Assembly: GCA_028023455.1 (NCBI GenBank)
Contig: JAQFVV010012435.1
Span: 2,110,001 to 2,174,000 of the forward strand
DNA from: Epiperipatus broadwayi
Taxonomy: Eukaryota; Onychophora; Udeonychophora; Euonychophora; Peripatidae
Direction: 5' to 3'
DNA: 64,000 nucleotides
Positions 47,828 through 59,559 of the stretch are shown here, one piece after another. The notes under the pieces were generated by a model. It worked only from the letters and a program-made list of their open reading frames with translations, was not told the DNA's origin and did not search any database. Position numbers and translations under genes: made by a program. Every line of letters starts with the position of its first letter. The stretch's first letter is position 1.

Positions 47828-49652
47828 TTTCTTTTCTTTCTTTCTGAGTACTGAATGTTTTATAATGAAATGTCTATTTTTATAGAAAACAGTTAACATT
47901 TGCATATTTTTTTAAAAGAGCATTATCGAAATATTTTGTGGTTAGTTTTTAAGATCAATTGCTGTTTTACTCATGCTTGTGGTTGACATCGCTTTAACTC
48001 CATTAAATGGTTTAAATTTCTTTTACTTTTGTAATTTAATTATCTCTTATTCTAATTTGAGAACACTTTCTCTAAAAGCTCTTTAAGCCTCCTAACTGCT
48101 TGATTAGTGTTTGGAGGAAAACTACTACTACTTCTTGGTTATTTCTTTTTTTTTTTTTGTAATTTTCTGTTTAAAAAATAACTGTTAAAAGGATAAATGA
48201 AATACAAATTATTATATTTTTAATGGCATTTTAAGTATATATATTTTTAGAGAATCTTAAATGTCAATTATTGTTAAAAAATATTTTCATATGTATGAGT
48301 GTGTGCACTTTAGATAAAAAAAATTGCATTGTGTGTGTGTAAGGGGGGGGGGAGGTATTTCAGGAATATAAATTTATTCTCAGAAATAAAAATAAACAGT
48401 TTTGCAATGTTTGAGTTTTCTTATGAATTCTGCATCGTAATGATGTTTTACTGGCTTATTAAAATCTATGGTATCGCTGTAATATTTAGTGATAAAATAA
48501 CTGTGTCATGAGCTTGATAAGTAATTGCCGACTATCTGTGATGATGATCGAATGGTTATTTCTTCAGCATATTATTCTATTGCAGAAATTAAAATACATA
48601 TACAGTACTGTACTGTTATAACAATGTACATGTAAAACATATACATGTATAAACATTTTTGTTTGTTCTGATTTTTTGTGGCATTTCTAGAATAATTTGT
48701 ACTTTAGTTGCTACAGTCTATCATTTAAAAAAAAAAATACTTTATGCATACGAGGAATCTTGATTGGTATGAATTTTATTTAGCATGGTTTTGCACATAT
48801 ATGGAAGCTCACAAAATAAAATCCCTTTCACTGTATGAATCCTCTTTCCCCATCTACTCTTGGTTTAAAAATATAATAACCACTTTATCATTATCATACT
48901 GGATATTGTCTGCATTTATTATAAAATAGTTGGTACTCTTGTAATATGCTTGACAGAAGCTTGCCATCCAATTTTATTTAAATAATCCATTTTCAAGCGC
49001 TTCCAATACCTGACATAAACAATAGAATTGACTGTATGTTATAGTATTAAATATTTAATTGTTTTTTTTTATTTATTAAAATGATAAAGAAACACAAAAG
49101 TCCAAAGAGTTGTAATTAAAAATTTTTTTAATGTAAATGCAGTAAAGAAAATAAAACCTGATTAAGCAAACTATAATAATTATGGTTATTCATGTCGGTG
49201 GACAAAGATCACTTTTTGAGCGGGCACCATCCTGTAATTTTGAAAATACCCCACTGCACTTTTTTCTGGCGATGGATTCCAAATTTTAATCTTACTTTCA
49301 AAAATGGTAAAGCAAAAAAGGATTGTTAAAAAAATAGGCATAATTTCAGTTACCAAATGTTTAAAAAAATCACATTAATTTTAGCATGTATTAACTGTTC
49401 TTCCTGTGTTAAGAGTTCACTACAAGTTAATTAATGTTTGAACATTATATTGTGAATGGAATTTATTTAAAAATGTATTTATTTTTTTAAAATTAACATT
49501 CAATTTAAAATACATTTGTTAATTTTTTTTTTTTTTTTGAAGTTAACAAGCTACACAAGTTTGAGAAAATAATTTTGAGGGGAAAAAAAATTAAACAAAT
49601 ACTAAAGACACTGAAAATGAATTATTTAAAATAAAATGCCTATGTATTTTAA
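47828..49652. other. Featureless, with a 10-G run at 48343
   Basis: GTGTGTGTGTAA passes into a 10-G run at 48343-48352. Short open frames at 48329-48511 and 48744-48929 show no domain text. A less A+T-rich patch at 49190-49280 is unassigned. Confidence 0.45.
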
Positions 49653-49748
49653 TTTTTTTTCCCCATGTATCATAGCATCAGCGGGAAGCGAACCCGCTAA
49701 CCCGGGACAACTGCTTGTAAAGCAGCTGTCGCTGACCTCTCGACCAAT
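49653..49748 (-). repeat. tRNA-derived SINE family A, copy 5
   Basis: On the minus strand it runs from GGTCGAGAGGTCAGCGACAG through CTGCTTTACAAGCAG (an anticodon-arm-like hairpin with 4-6 bp stem) and GCGGGTTCGCTTCCCGC to ATGCTATGATACATG plus A run. The first few bases of the head are missing. Confidence 0.88.
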
Positions 49749-50194
49749 TTTAAAAATTTGAATACAGCAACTCTTAATCCCACAAAATTATAAGGCAAAT
49801 GGTCCATTTACATTTTGATAATGACAAATATTTATTATTGGAAAATCAGTTACGATTTTGGTAAGTTATTTTTATTTAACTCTGATCTCGTAGCCTATTT
49901 TATTTTATTTTTGAGGAAAAGATATAGCTGTAAATAAATAAGTCTAATTAATTTAAGTGCCCCTTTTTCTTTTTTTTAATTGAACAATTGTTTTATTTAG
50001 TTCTCATGATTTTTCTTTTTTTAAGTAGCAACCAATAAGATTAATCACTAATGTTTTCAAAAAGATTTATTGTTGATTTTTCCATAAAAAAAATAAGAGA
50101 AATTATAACTTTTTGTCCTCCATAGCATTTCAACATAATGGATCATCAATTTTCTACTTGGTTGTGTTGCAAAAGTCTGAAATAATATATATTA
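49749..50194. other. Featureless interval
   Basis: Nothing recognised. Confidence 0.45.
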
Positions 50195-50447
50195 AAAAAA
50201 AAATTTTTAAATAATGCTTTTATGTAAACAACTAACTAAAAAGTAGAAAAATAATAAAGTAATCTGATTAAAAAATGTATTATTTTATAAAAGCATTTGT
50301 TGATAATTTATGGCCTCAAATGCTTTTATGATATGACCCAATATGTTTTTTAGTCCGATTACTTTATTATTTTTCTACTTTTTAGTCAGATGTTTACATG
50401 AAAGCATTATTTAAAATAAGTCTTTTTTTTTTTTTACATATTATTTT
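50195..50447. mobile_element. Foldback element, about 105-bp arms
   Basis: TTTAAATAATGCTTTTATGT, AACTAACTAAAAAGTAGAAA and AATAATAAAGTAATC on the left return as complement on the right (GATTACTTTATTATTTTTCT, AGTCAGATGTTTACATGAAA). The loop is near 50300-50315 between two ATAAAAGCATTT arms. No frame. Confidence 0.85.
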
Positions 50448-50600
50448 TAAAAGTGGTTAAAATTACCAAAAAAATCTGACAAAAATTATAATTTAATACA
50501 AAGACATGAAAATAAAAATATGTCCCCTAACAAACAAATTCTAAATATAAATATCATGTGATTGTCTACTACATAAAATATTTATGGATTGTTTTTTTTT

Positions 50601-50790
50601 AATTAAGTAAGAGTTAAAGCAATATTCACAAAATTTTATTCTATTAATTTAATTAAGTACAAGTTAAATTAATATTAACAAAATTTTATTCTACAAATAT
50701 AATGTTTTCATCATATTTTTTTTTAAATTTTAATTAATTAAGTACAACTTAAATTAATATTAACAAAATTTTATTGTATAAATATAATAT
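50601..50790 (+). repeat. Three direct repeats of an A+T-rich 45-55 bp unit
   Basis: AATTAAGTA(A/C)(A/G)AGTTAAA..AATATT.ACAAAATTTTATT starts at 50601, 50651 and about 50736. Units 2 and 3 are more alike (AATTAATATTAACAAAATTT, then .TATAATATAATG/ATATTTCC). Likely stepwise local duplication. Confidence 0.8.
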
Positions 50791-50799
50791 TTCCATTGA

Positions 50800-50870
50800 C
50801 TCAGTTGGTAAGGAGTTTTCTTGAGAAGCATAAGGATGTGAGCTTGAATTCTAAATAGAAACAGATGCTT
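50800..50870 (+). repeat. tRNA-like fragment, weak
   Basis: TTGACTCAGTTGGTAAGGAG resembles a tRNA D arm and A box; GTGAGCTTGAATTCTAAAT sits where a B box would be. Only one copy seen. Could be a tRNA pseudogene or SINE head. Confidence 0.3.
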
Positions 50871-52704
50871 TTTCATTGTTAAAAAGTCAAAAATGTGAAC
50901 ATACAAACAAAAACATAGACAAGGCAAGTTAACATAAAAGCATATAAAATATATAAACTTTTCAAACTACTTATGCATGTTTTATATCACTTTATAGAAA
51001 ATTATATGCAGATTTTAATAAATAAAAAAAAATAGTGTTAGGATATATAATTTTTTTTAATTGTGATTTTAATGAAAGGTGTTTTTAATTTTTTTTTAAT
51101 TGAAAGAAAAAAAATAATGAATGAATTTAGATAAGTATAGTTTCAATCTTTATATTTATTATATTTTTTTAACTTTATAATTATACAATTATTGATATAC
51201 AAAATTACTTTTAGTTATTTATTTTTTATTAAAATAATCACATTTCCTTATTACATTTATAATAATTTGTAAAAGAAATAAGTCAAATAATAGTATGAAT
51301 CTTATTTTGATTTTCTTCTTTATCATTATTATTATTAAAATAAATATTTGGAAACAGATTATATCAAAAATAATATTTATTTTCTTAGAAAAATAAAAGA
51401 TCCTCTAAATGAAGTTTTATCTAGGTTTTTAATTCTGCTGTTTGTTTTGAAAGACTACTGTTTCATAATAATAATGATGATTATGAGGCTGACTAAAATA
51501 TTTTTATTTTATTTTTTTTTTATAACTGGATATAAATTAAGTTTAAACATTAAAAATGTGTATTTTATTATTTTTGATAATTATTATACTTTCTTAGTTT
51601 TATCATTTTTATGATATACTAACCTTATGAAACATTTAATATTTTTTTATGAAGTATCATTAAATTATTGTGAAAATTGCATCTTCATGTGATGTATGAA
51701 AAATTCAGTGTAGAGTTGTTAGGGGTGAAGAAATTACTTGCTAAATGTTTCAGAATATTAACAAAATAATGAAAGTGAAAAAGAATTTAGTTTATAAATA
51801 TTTTTTTTTATTGCTGTAAAGATGTTCAGCATTATAAAAGGAAGTCTAGTATAAAGGATGTCTCAGTAAACTTCTTACATTTAATCACTTATATGAAATG
51901 CTCAAACACTGATTATGAAAATGTTTTCTATTAAATTTTATTTTTCCTGGGTGTTCTTTATATATGGTTACTTCTGTATCTGTTTGCTGAAAGTGAAGTT
52001 TTCCTGTGAATTGGATTAATTAGTAAAATGTGAATTATATTTTGCTTTTGTTACTAGATAGTAGATGTAATCATGGTGAAAATCAACATTCTGATGCCTG
52101 ATTGTTAGGGTCCAGATTTTAGAAAAAAATTAAAATTATAACATTGCAATTCTGAAATTAATTTTGTTTTACTAGTCCTCATACATATATTTTAAATGTT
52201 GCAAACTTATCTTGGCACAGGTAACATGCAATATGAGCTTTTTTAAAAATAAATATATGTAAATAGTTTATTTAAATATATGAAATAAATATATTAGTCT
52301 TTACAGATATATTAAACAACCTCCATACTTCCCCATTCTTTTTAAATTCATGTAAATAAAGATATAATAAGACAAATGACCCCAAGATGCATTTTATCCT
52401 GAACCAGCCCCTATCAATTGGCTCAGGTCACTATCTCCCATATATATCTCTATTATATTAAAAACATTTATTTATAGTAAATTGTTGCATTTTTATTTAC
52501 CATTGTCAAACTCATTCCACTCACAACTTTGACACAATCCATCTCAGATAAATACAATAATGATTATTACTAATCATTTTCTAAACAGGATTAGGAATGA
52601 TATGATAATTTCTAGCCTGATAAATGATTTTTAATAATTATTTATGTATCTATTTAAAGTGGATAATATCAAAGTACTTGTAGACCAAATTGTGAGACAT
52701 ATTT
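50871..52704. other. Featureless interval upstream of the semaphorin exon
   Basis: A+T-rich. Includes an 88-codon hydrophobic frame at 51348-51614 with no recognisable domain, typical of T-rich chance frames. Presumed intron on the plus strand. Confidence 0.45.
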
Positions 52705-52800
52705 TATAGAGAGATTCTACCTTTATTGTTAAAAGTAGGTTGCCTTGACAACAGTTTGAAATAGTTGATTGTTATTGATATTGGGATTGTCTAAATGATG
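52705..52800 (-). repeat. Short dispersed repeat family P, copy 3
   Basis: On the minus strand: TTAGACAATCCCAATATCAA, AACAATCAAC, TTTCAAACTGTTGTCAAGGC, AACCTACTTTTAACAATAAA, GGTAGAATC. It ends about 90 bases before the semaphorin exon, so it lies just upstream of the branch point region. No TA microsatellite on this copy. Confidence 0.85.
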
Positions 52801-52888
52801 AATGGTTTTAATGATATTTTATATATGTTGTTGTTGTTGTTTTAAAAGAAATATTGATCATACATATATATATTTTTTTCTTTTTAAG

Positions 52889-53010
52889 TGTGTTAATGAT
52901 TCCAGAACTCTGCCAGATCAAACATTGACTTTTTTGAAAGGTCACACACTTATGGATGAGACTGTTCCTGCCTATTGGGGACAACCAATCATAATTCGAG
53001 CCAGCCAAAA
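52889..53010 (+). CDS. Semaphorin Sema-domain exon (internal, 122 bp)
   Basis: The exon encodes CVNDSRTLPDQTLTFLKGHT then LMDETVPAYWGQPIIIRASQ, plus two bases of the next codon. This pattern (N-S-R-x-LPD-x-TL-x-F-x-K-x-H-x-LMDE-x-VPA-x-x-G-x-P-(I/L)-x-(I/V)-R) is characteristic of the Sema beta-propeller domain of invertebrate class 1 and 2 semaphorins and vertebrate class 6. These are secreted or membrane guidance cues that bind plexins. The acceptor is a T-rich tract ending AAG at 52888, the donor is AA/GTAAGT at 53011. Incoming phase 0, outgoing phase 2. Other exons were not found, so class and completeness are unknown. No stop or frameshift is present, so the exon looks functional. Confidence 0.85.
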
Positions 53011-54518
53011 GTAAGTAGACTATATTTTCATTCAATGTGCAACTTCATAATATCAATTATGTTAAACCAGTAAATATTGTTGTAAAAAAGTGCTGTATTT
53101 TATTTCAAATCATTGATTAATGTTGTTATTATTTTTTATGTTCATAAGTAATTTAATCTATGATAATTTTTTTATAAATCAAATTTATAAAACAAAAACT
53201 AACATAGTGATTACCATATCCAATTGCCATGACTGAGCTTTTAGTATTAGTTAGTTGCATGACTCTTACAAATAATTTTATATAATTTTTCTTCCCAAGA
53301 AGATTTTTTGTAACCAATAAAGCAAACATCTCATATCATTTAATGCTGATGGATACCCATGTTAATCTGAGAGGTTCAGAATATTATAGATGTGCAGGTG
53401 TAAAAACAAATTATACAATCTTAGTACAATGCAACCTTCTCCATTTTGAGGAAGCTGACATAATTTCTATAAGTGCTGACTTTATGTTATATTTATTATT
53501 TTTATTATAATATCTCCATTGTGTGTTTGTATTCCAATATTGTTATGCTTTTGAGCAGCATTTGATACAAACAAAATTTGAATAAATCTATGTAATTCAT
53601 TTTTGTATATTAGTCATAGTTAATTCTTAAATCTTAATGTGGAGAATATTTAACTGATTAATTTTTACTTTAGATCTGCTTGATTCTATGCATGAGAATT
53701 TATTTATGCATGCATAAACATTGCATTATATTGACTATCACTTATTCAAAAGATAAAAACTGCTCTCCAGAAATGTATATTCATTCAAATTATGTTGTCA
53801 TTTTATTATTATAGAAATATTTATTTATTATTTACACTATTTCTACAATTTTCTATGCAAGATTTCTGGTATCTGCCATTGTGAAAAATAGTAAATGAAA
53901 TATAAAAATGTCGTAAAAGAAATTTTAATTTCTATATTTTAATTTTTTTTGTTCACCGTGTGTGTGTTTACAATAAATATTATGCTGCATTTCATTTTTA
54001 TCCATTAATTTTGATATTCATGACATGTCTTGGAAATGAATGTCATATATCTGGGTTAACTATTGCAGTCAAATCTTGACTCCAAACAAATTGAAATATT
54101 TCATGTATAAATTTAAATTGTCATATGAATTTATATATTTTAAGTCACTTTACCTTTTTTGATACTGTTAATTATTCTCACATATAGTTTTATTAAGACT
54201 AGAACTTTTACATATATGGTATTTCTTAACTATGTCACGACCCCCAAATTTTTGAGTAGACTAGCAATGAATATTTTTACTATGTTGCCATGTTTTTTTT
54301 GTGTGTGCAATTAAATCTTTTTTACATATGTTACAATATTTCTTTATAGACTATGTTATAAATATTTAAGCATTCTAATAATTAAAATTCTAAAACATTA
54401 AAAATTAATATTTTAATATAGTGAGAATAATTATCAAACTGAAGGTCTTATTGATAACAAAGGAAAACATCATTATTGGCTTCACAATAACTATTCAAAA
54501 AATTAAAAGAATGATATA
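53011..54518. other. Presumed intron, featureless
   Basis: A+T-rich sequence following the donor site. The next Sema exon (expected to start with a block like (Y/H)RFT.IAVD) was not seen. Confidence 0.5.
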
Positions 54519-54765
54519 TTAAACAGGCAAAACTCTTAATACAGTATTGTCACCCTGTGCCAACCAGAGTAATCGATGGATGCCAGAAGGCTTGTGCATA
54601 AAACCACCATCTAATACCTGAGTAGGCACTAGATGGGGATTTTATGCATAAACCTTCTGGCATCCATTGATTACTCTGGTTGGCACAGGGTGGCACTATT
54701 GTATGGAGAGTTTTGCCTGTTTAATAACAGTTATGTGCTAGCATAAGAGATGGTGATCATGTGAA
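54519..54765. mobile_element. Foldback element family FB-A, copy 2
   Basis: Two arms of about 103 bases (54519-54621, 54622-54724) are close reverse complements: TTAAACAGGCAAAACTCTTA, CACCCTGTGCCAACCAGAGT, ATGGATGCCAGAAGG and GCATAAAACCACCATCTA with their mirrored partners. There is almost no spacer. The 40 bases following the right arm (TAACAGTTATGTGCTAGCAT ... GATCATGTGA) are also in the copy at 4001-4289. This copy is more symmetric than that one. Confidence 0.88.
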
Positions 54766-55893
54766 TGAAATATTAGATATGAGAATTTTATGTTATTAAA
54801 AAATGGTATGATTAGAATTAGTTATCATCAAAGAAATAAAAAAACATTCTAAAAGTTAATAAATTATTATTATTAAAATATTTCACTTACAGTTAATACA
54901 AAAATGATTTTTTTTTTAGCCTCCTATGGCTGTTATGTGATAATTTCCGGTTCTTGCAACATACTTTATATATTTTCTAAGAGCTGTTTTTTTAAAAATA
55001 AAATGTTTTCAAAGACATCCCCCCTTCCTCTAGTGATGTAGTTTTTGGTTTAATAATAAGTCTTTTACAGAAATATTGCATCATAGTCATTAACAATTAT
55101 TGAAAATCACATATTTTGTGAAATTTAGCTGCAGGAAAAATGAATCTAAAGCATCAGCCACTCACAAATTGCCACCTCTCACATAGCTTTTTCAGAGCAG
55201 TCGAATGTGCTGTCAATCATAGACAAAGGTCTGTATATTGCTGACATCTCTTGGAATTTTTTAAAAATTAGTACGTTAAAATGGAAGCTTCTTAGAAAGA
55301 ATTACTGCAGCCTGTCACACACTATAATTTAACATATACAATGCTTTAAAATAATGTAGAAAACTAGCAATCACAGCACCATTGTGCCACTAAAATGTCA
55401 AATATGATAGCGCTATCATGGTTTACTTTTGTGAGACTGCTCACTTGGGTAAAGCAAATGGAATTTATCACACGTTATAAGCACATATGTGGTTGAATTT
55501 TCAATTTTTTTATTTTTTATTGAAAAAAATATTTATAAATATAAAACTTAATATTTTGTGATATCCTTTCAGTCAAAGAAGGCATTAAATAGTTATGACT
55601 TATTTTTCAATATTCATTTCTTTCAGCAAAAAAAAAAAAAACATAATTATTTCAAAATATTATAATGATTAATATATATAAATATTTATTCTCATAAGTA
55701 AATATGTACAGTGCTCAACATGATTTAGTGCAGTGGTAGAGTGGTAAGACTCAGGCATTCAAGGTCCATGGATCTTGGCTTTTTTCATCATTTTTGGTGC
55801 TCAAACGTTTTTTGCACCTCCAAGAAATAAACCATTCCATTATTATTTTTTTAATTTTGTTAATACAGTAGTTCTCTATTTATTAGCAAGTAA
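54766..55893. other. No gene recognised
   Basis: A less A+T-rich patch (55130-55450) includes a 12-base palindrome GATAGCGCTATC near 55407. A tRNA-like word (TAGTGCAGTGGTAGAGTGG) is at about 55725 without a B box. Confidence 0.4.
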
Positions 55894-56009
55894 TTTTTTT
55901 TTCATATATCATAGCATCTGCCGGGATGTGAACCCGCAACAACCGTCTGCAACCAATTGCTTGCTTGCAAGGCAGCTGCGCTGACCTCTCGGCTAACAAT
56001 GCTTGACAG
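55894..56009 (-). repeat. tRNA-derived SINE family A, copy 6
   Basis: On the minus strand it runs from GTCAAGCATTGTTAGCCGAG through CAGCTGCCTTGCAAGCAAGC, GGTTGCAGACGGTTGTTGCG and GGTTCACATCCCGGCAGATG to CTATGATATATG plus an A run. It belongs to the longer subfamily with copies 1 and 2. Complete at both ends. Confidence 0.9.
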
Positions 56010-56627
56010 TAATTTATTTATTTATATTTTATTTACTGAATTCTTAATTCTTTATGATTTTTTGATCATATTTCAAAGATTTTAAAAAGATTTTATGGTA
56101 ATAAATAGGAGAATTTACATAGATAATAAATATATTTAAAATTTTCTTGAACTACTTGTAGTAAAAACAAAATTATGGGGATGTCTTGATTTTCCAATAA
56201 GCATATATGTTATCTATTATTTAAATAAGTAAATTTGTGGATGTTCAGTTTTCCAATCGAGCAAAATAATGACATATTATGCTTTGCTTAGTATGTAGTG
56301 TATATTGATTGTAGTAGCTTAGCTAAAAAGATAGAAACAAACATCTTTTTAGGATAATTATTTACATTGCATAGAAATTTAAAATGTATGAGATATGTTG
56401 AAACACAATACTTAATAAATAAAGAAAATGATGAATAGTATATTAATAAACGTATATGAATTCTTAAGGAAACTTTCTAAGAATTTTGAGAATTTAATAA
56501 TATAATATTTATTACTAGATTATAAAATATTGTATATTTTGAGAAAGCTGTGAAATAAATTTATGTATTAAGTAATTTCAGTTTTTAATCTGTATCAATG
56601 CAACTTTATAATAAAATTTTAACTATT
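56010..56627. other. Featureless interval
   Basis: Nothing recognised. Confidence 0.45.
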
Positions 56628-56868
56628 TTAATTAATATTTACTAAGGCTGTAACCTCAGGAATGTGCACGTGAAAATGCGATAGTAGGGACCTCTACAGG
56701 TCTTAACCACAAGCTTACGCTTTTCTTCCAAAGTGTAAGCTTGTGGTTAAGACCTATAGAGGTCCCTACTATAGCATTTTCATGCGCACATTCCTGAGGT
56801 TACAGCTTTAGTAAATATTACTTACGTAATCAATGTGCATCAATGTGCGTTTAAATAAATTTATAATT
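56628..56868. mobile_element. Complete foldback element family FB-B
   Basis: Left arm: ACTAAGGCTGTAACCTCAGG, GCGATAGTAGGGACCTCTAC, AGGTCTTAACCACAAGCTTA. These return as complement on the right from about 56735 to 56815, followed by a one-sided tail TAATCAATGTGCATCAATGT to about 56868. The tail and one arm are what is found alone at 30290-30420. The spacer is about 12 bases (CGCTTTTCTTCC). Confidence 0.9.
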
Positions 56869-57856
56869 ACTATTTTAATTAAATAATTTTCACATTTACT
56901 TTTATTATTTTTTGTTTATAAAATCACTATTGAAAGACAGAATTTATACATTTCATATTTTCTCTGATTCTAATATGATTTTTGCCTAACTCTTCAAACA
57001 TTTATAAATATTTTACTTTGTCTTTTTTTTCTTCTACCTATATCTTTTTCTCTCCTATGCGGTCTATTTGTGTTTTTCTTAGCAATATCCTCACTAAGTA
57101 ACCTTTTCAAGGTAATATTTCAATTTGGGATTCCAATTTCTAACCTCCATTTTTTTCTAGTCTCATTTACTAAATCTTTAAATATCTGCTTCATATAATT
57201 ATACAATCCAAATAAAATACTCCTGAATCTTTTTTTATATATAAAGTATATATAATTTTAGTAGACGACAGTTATCTTCTATTCTTAACAAAACACTTTA
57301 CAATTTTTTTTAAACAAAAACCTATAAAAGTTTGAATGTCTCATTCTAATTTCTTTATTACTATTTTTTATCAATTAATAATAACGTTAAATTAATAACG
57401 GACAAACACAAGTATTCGGAAGATTGACCAGACATCACTGGGGGATATATAAACATAATTATATAACATTTTACTTTAGTTTAAAAAAATCAAGATAAAT
57501 TTTAGAGATCTAAATGCTAATGTAAATTAGATTTAATTGACTTTTTTTGAAATAAACATCTGCACTTATATATATGTAAAGGTTCTCTATAGACTCATTG
57601 CACCTCAGGCATATAAAACCCTTTTTATGATTTCTTCCTTCATATTACAGTCATTTACCCCCCTACAATCATTGCATTAATATTTTATATGACCATTACA
57701 AAGTGACAGAATTTTTTTTACCCTATGGTTAGAAATTATCAGTTATTTAATAGTCTGAAAAAAGTATCTACTTTTGAATTTGAATCCAAAGTTATATGGC
57801 ATTTGAAAGTGATGCTTTTCCTATTATACAAAAAAGATCTGGTATATATACATGTA
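56869..57856. other. No gene recognised
   Basis: The minus strand at 57080-57200 reads ...DLVNETRKKWRLEIGIPN and may be a scrap of transposon ORF, too short to name. Confidence 0.4.
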
Positions 57857-57942
57857 TCATTAAAAACCAGTTAACATCTAGACAATCCTGATGTCAATAA
57901 CAATCAACAATTTCAAACTGTTATCAAGGGAACCTCCTTTTA

Positions 57943-57975
<33 letters not shown>
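57857..57975 (+). repeat. Short dispersed repeat family P, copy 4, with CA/TA tail
   Basis: TCATTAAAAACCAGTTAACA, CAATAACAATCAACAATTTC and AAACTGTTATCAAGGGAACC match copies at 25743 and 25950. TTTTAAC then runs directly into (AC)n and (AT)n instead of AATAAAGGTAGAAT. A microsatellite at the same edge in three of four copies suggests the tail belongs to the element. Confidence 0.85.
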
Positions 57976-57976
<1 letters not shown>

Positions 57977-58989
57977 TAGGAAATATGGTTATTGAAGAAT
58001 TGGTGCATCAAATACTGTATATGCAATATAAGACTTATTAGTAAATTATTCAATATGCAAAATCAAATTGATTGCAATTAGATATATAAATACAAAGTAT
58101 GGCTATTTGTTTTCAAGTGGATATTCAGGTGTTTCAAGTTTCTAGACCACCTGATAAATTGGGATTTCTGATGAAATATGTGAATAGGTAGAAAAATCAG
58201 TATGAAAGATTTTATACTGAACAATAGTTTAAGATTTATAATAAATAATGGAGGAATGTGTCACAATTTTTGAATAGTTTAATTGATTACAAATATTTAT
58301 CAGCTGTTGTTGTCAATGTATTTTACATATGTAGTCATGCATTTTGGTTTGTCCACCCTTTTTGACTTAAAATATTATGATTGCTTTCGAATCCATTAAT
58401 AGAAGCTATTATGAAAAAGAAAGATGTTTTATATCAGGGGTAGGCTGGCCTCATTGAAATATATTGACTGTGCTTAATGGTTGAAATACAAGCTATTATT
58501 CGGATGAAAGATTTGCTATTTAGTTGGTGTAAACACTTCAATGGATGACCAAACCATGGTAGTTCATTGTAATATATGACTACATTTTTTTTTTGCATCA
58601 CATGTGGTATAAAATGTAAATAAATGAAAAAATTTCGGATTTTATATAATAAACTTTATTTTAATATTAATAATGTATAAATTTATTATTAAGTCTAATA
58701 AATATCATTGAAGGTGTATCTTTGTTCTAGTCTTTTGGCAGTTTTATTTTATGATTATAAAATGTTGTCTCAATTGATTCCATTAAACGATAATCAGTCA
58801 GGATTTTGAAATAATACAAATAAGAATTTAAAACCACATGTAGGCATTCCTTAAAAAAAAAAAAAATAGTGGTTTATATTTATAAGTCATATTTTTTAAA
58901 TTTTTATGTACTTTATATATATATGTACAAGAGGAAATCTGTACATAAATTATTATTTACTAACAATAAGAATCTTAAGATATTGAAAT
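57976..58989. other. Featureless interval
   Basis: Nothing recognised. Confidence 0.45.
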
Positions 58990-59190
58990 AGCTTAGGTTT
59001 ATTATCGCAAGTAGCTGGCTTGCATTCAAATCACCTAACCATTTAACATTGGAGGTGTTTTTTTCTATCAGGAGGATAAAACATGGATGGAAAATCATTC
59101 AAACTCTTATTAACTATCTTTGTCAAAGTCTGATGAATTACTGCCATTTCCTTTGTTATTCCTTTGTGAATAGTCATAGGAGAGATCTTT
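58990..59190 (+). repeat. Dispersed repeat family SINE-B, divergent copy
   Basis: The best preserved part, AAAACATGGATGGAAAATCA then TTCAAACTCTTATTA (59077-59113), matches AAAACATGAATGGAAAACTG then CTCAAATTCTCATTA in the copy near 59680. Upstream similarity is faint (TAGCTGGCTTGCATTCAAAT). Confidence 0.45.
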
Positions 59191-59559
59191 GCTTTGCAGT
59201 GGACTATTTATTATAAGGATTATTTTACTTTTTTATATTGAGAACTTTCTGTACATGAATGTATATTATTACATCTTTTTTTTTTTCAATATCAAAAATA
59301 GATGTGATTTTTTTTATCTTCTGGTTCTGAAGTTTATAATATCTGTTTTTACCTTAAGCAAGATTAACTTCCTTATTTATATGTTAAGAGGTGGGAAAGC
59401 TGTTGGCAAAAACGTTTTTCACAAATTATCAACCAATGTCTAACAACATTTATTGTAAATATATGTTTTTATTTAAATTTATATACAGATGCTGGTCAAA
59501 GGAGAGATAGTGTATCCATATGTCATGTCTATATCTTGGGTTTTAAAACTGGCACCAGT
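59191..59559. other. Featureless interval
   Basis: An 84-codon T-rich frame at 59189-59443 has no domain text; not called. Confidence 0.45.

Noticed and set aside
51348-51614. 88-codon hydrophobic frame as a membrane protein gene
   Set aside because: T-rich sequence gives Phe/Ile/Leu/Tyr-rich frames by chance; no splice, start context or motif supports it. The same applies to 62956-63261, 59189-59443, 4284-4598 and 12793-13089.
55404-55420. GATAGCGCTATC palindrome as a regulatory site
   Set aside because: Single short palindrome with no partner or conserved context.
57080-57200. LINE linker fragment on the minus strand
   Set aside because: Only a short Lys/Arg-rich text; not distinguishable from chance.
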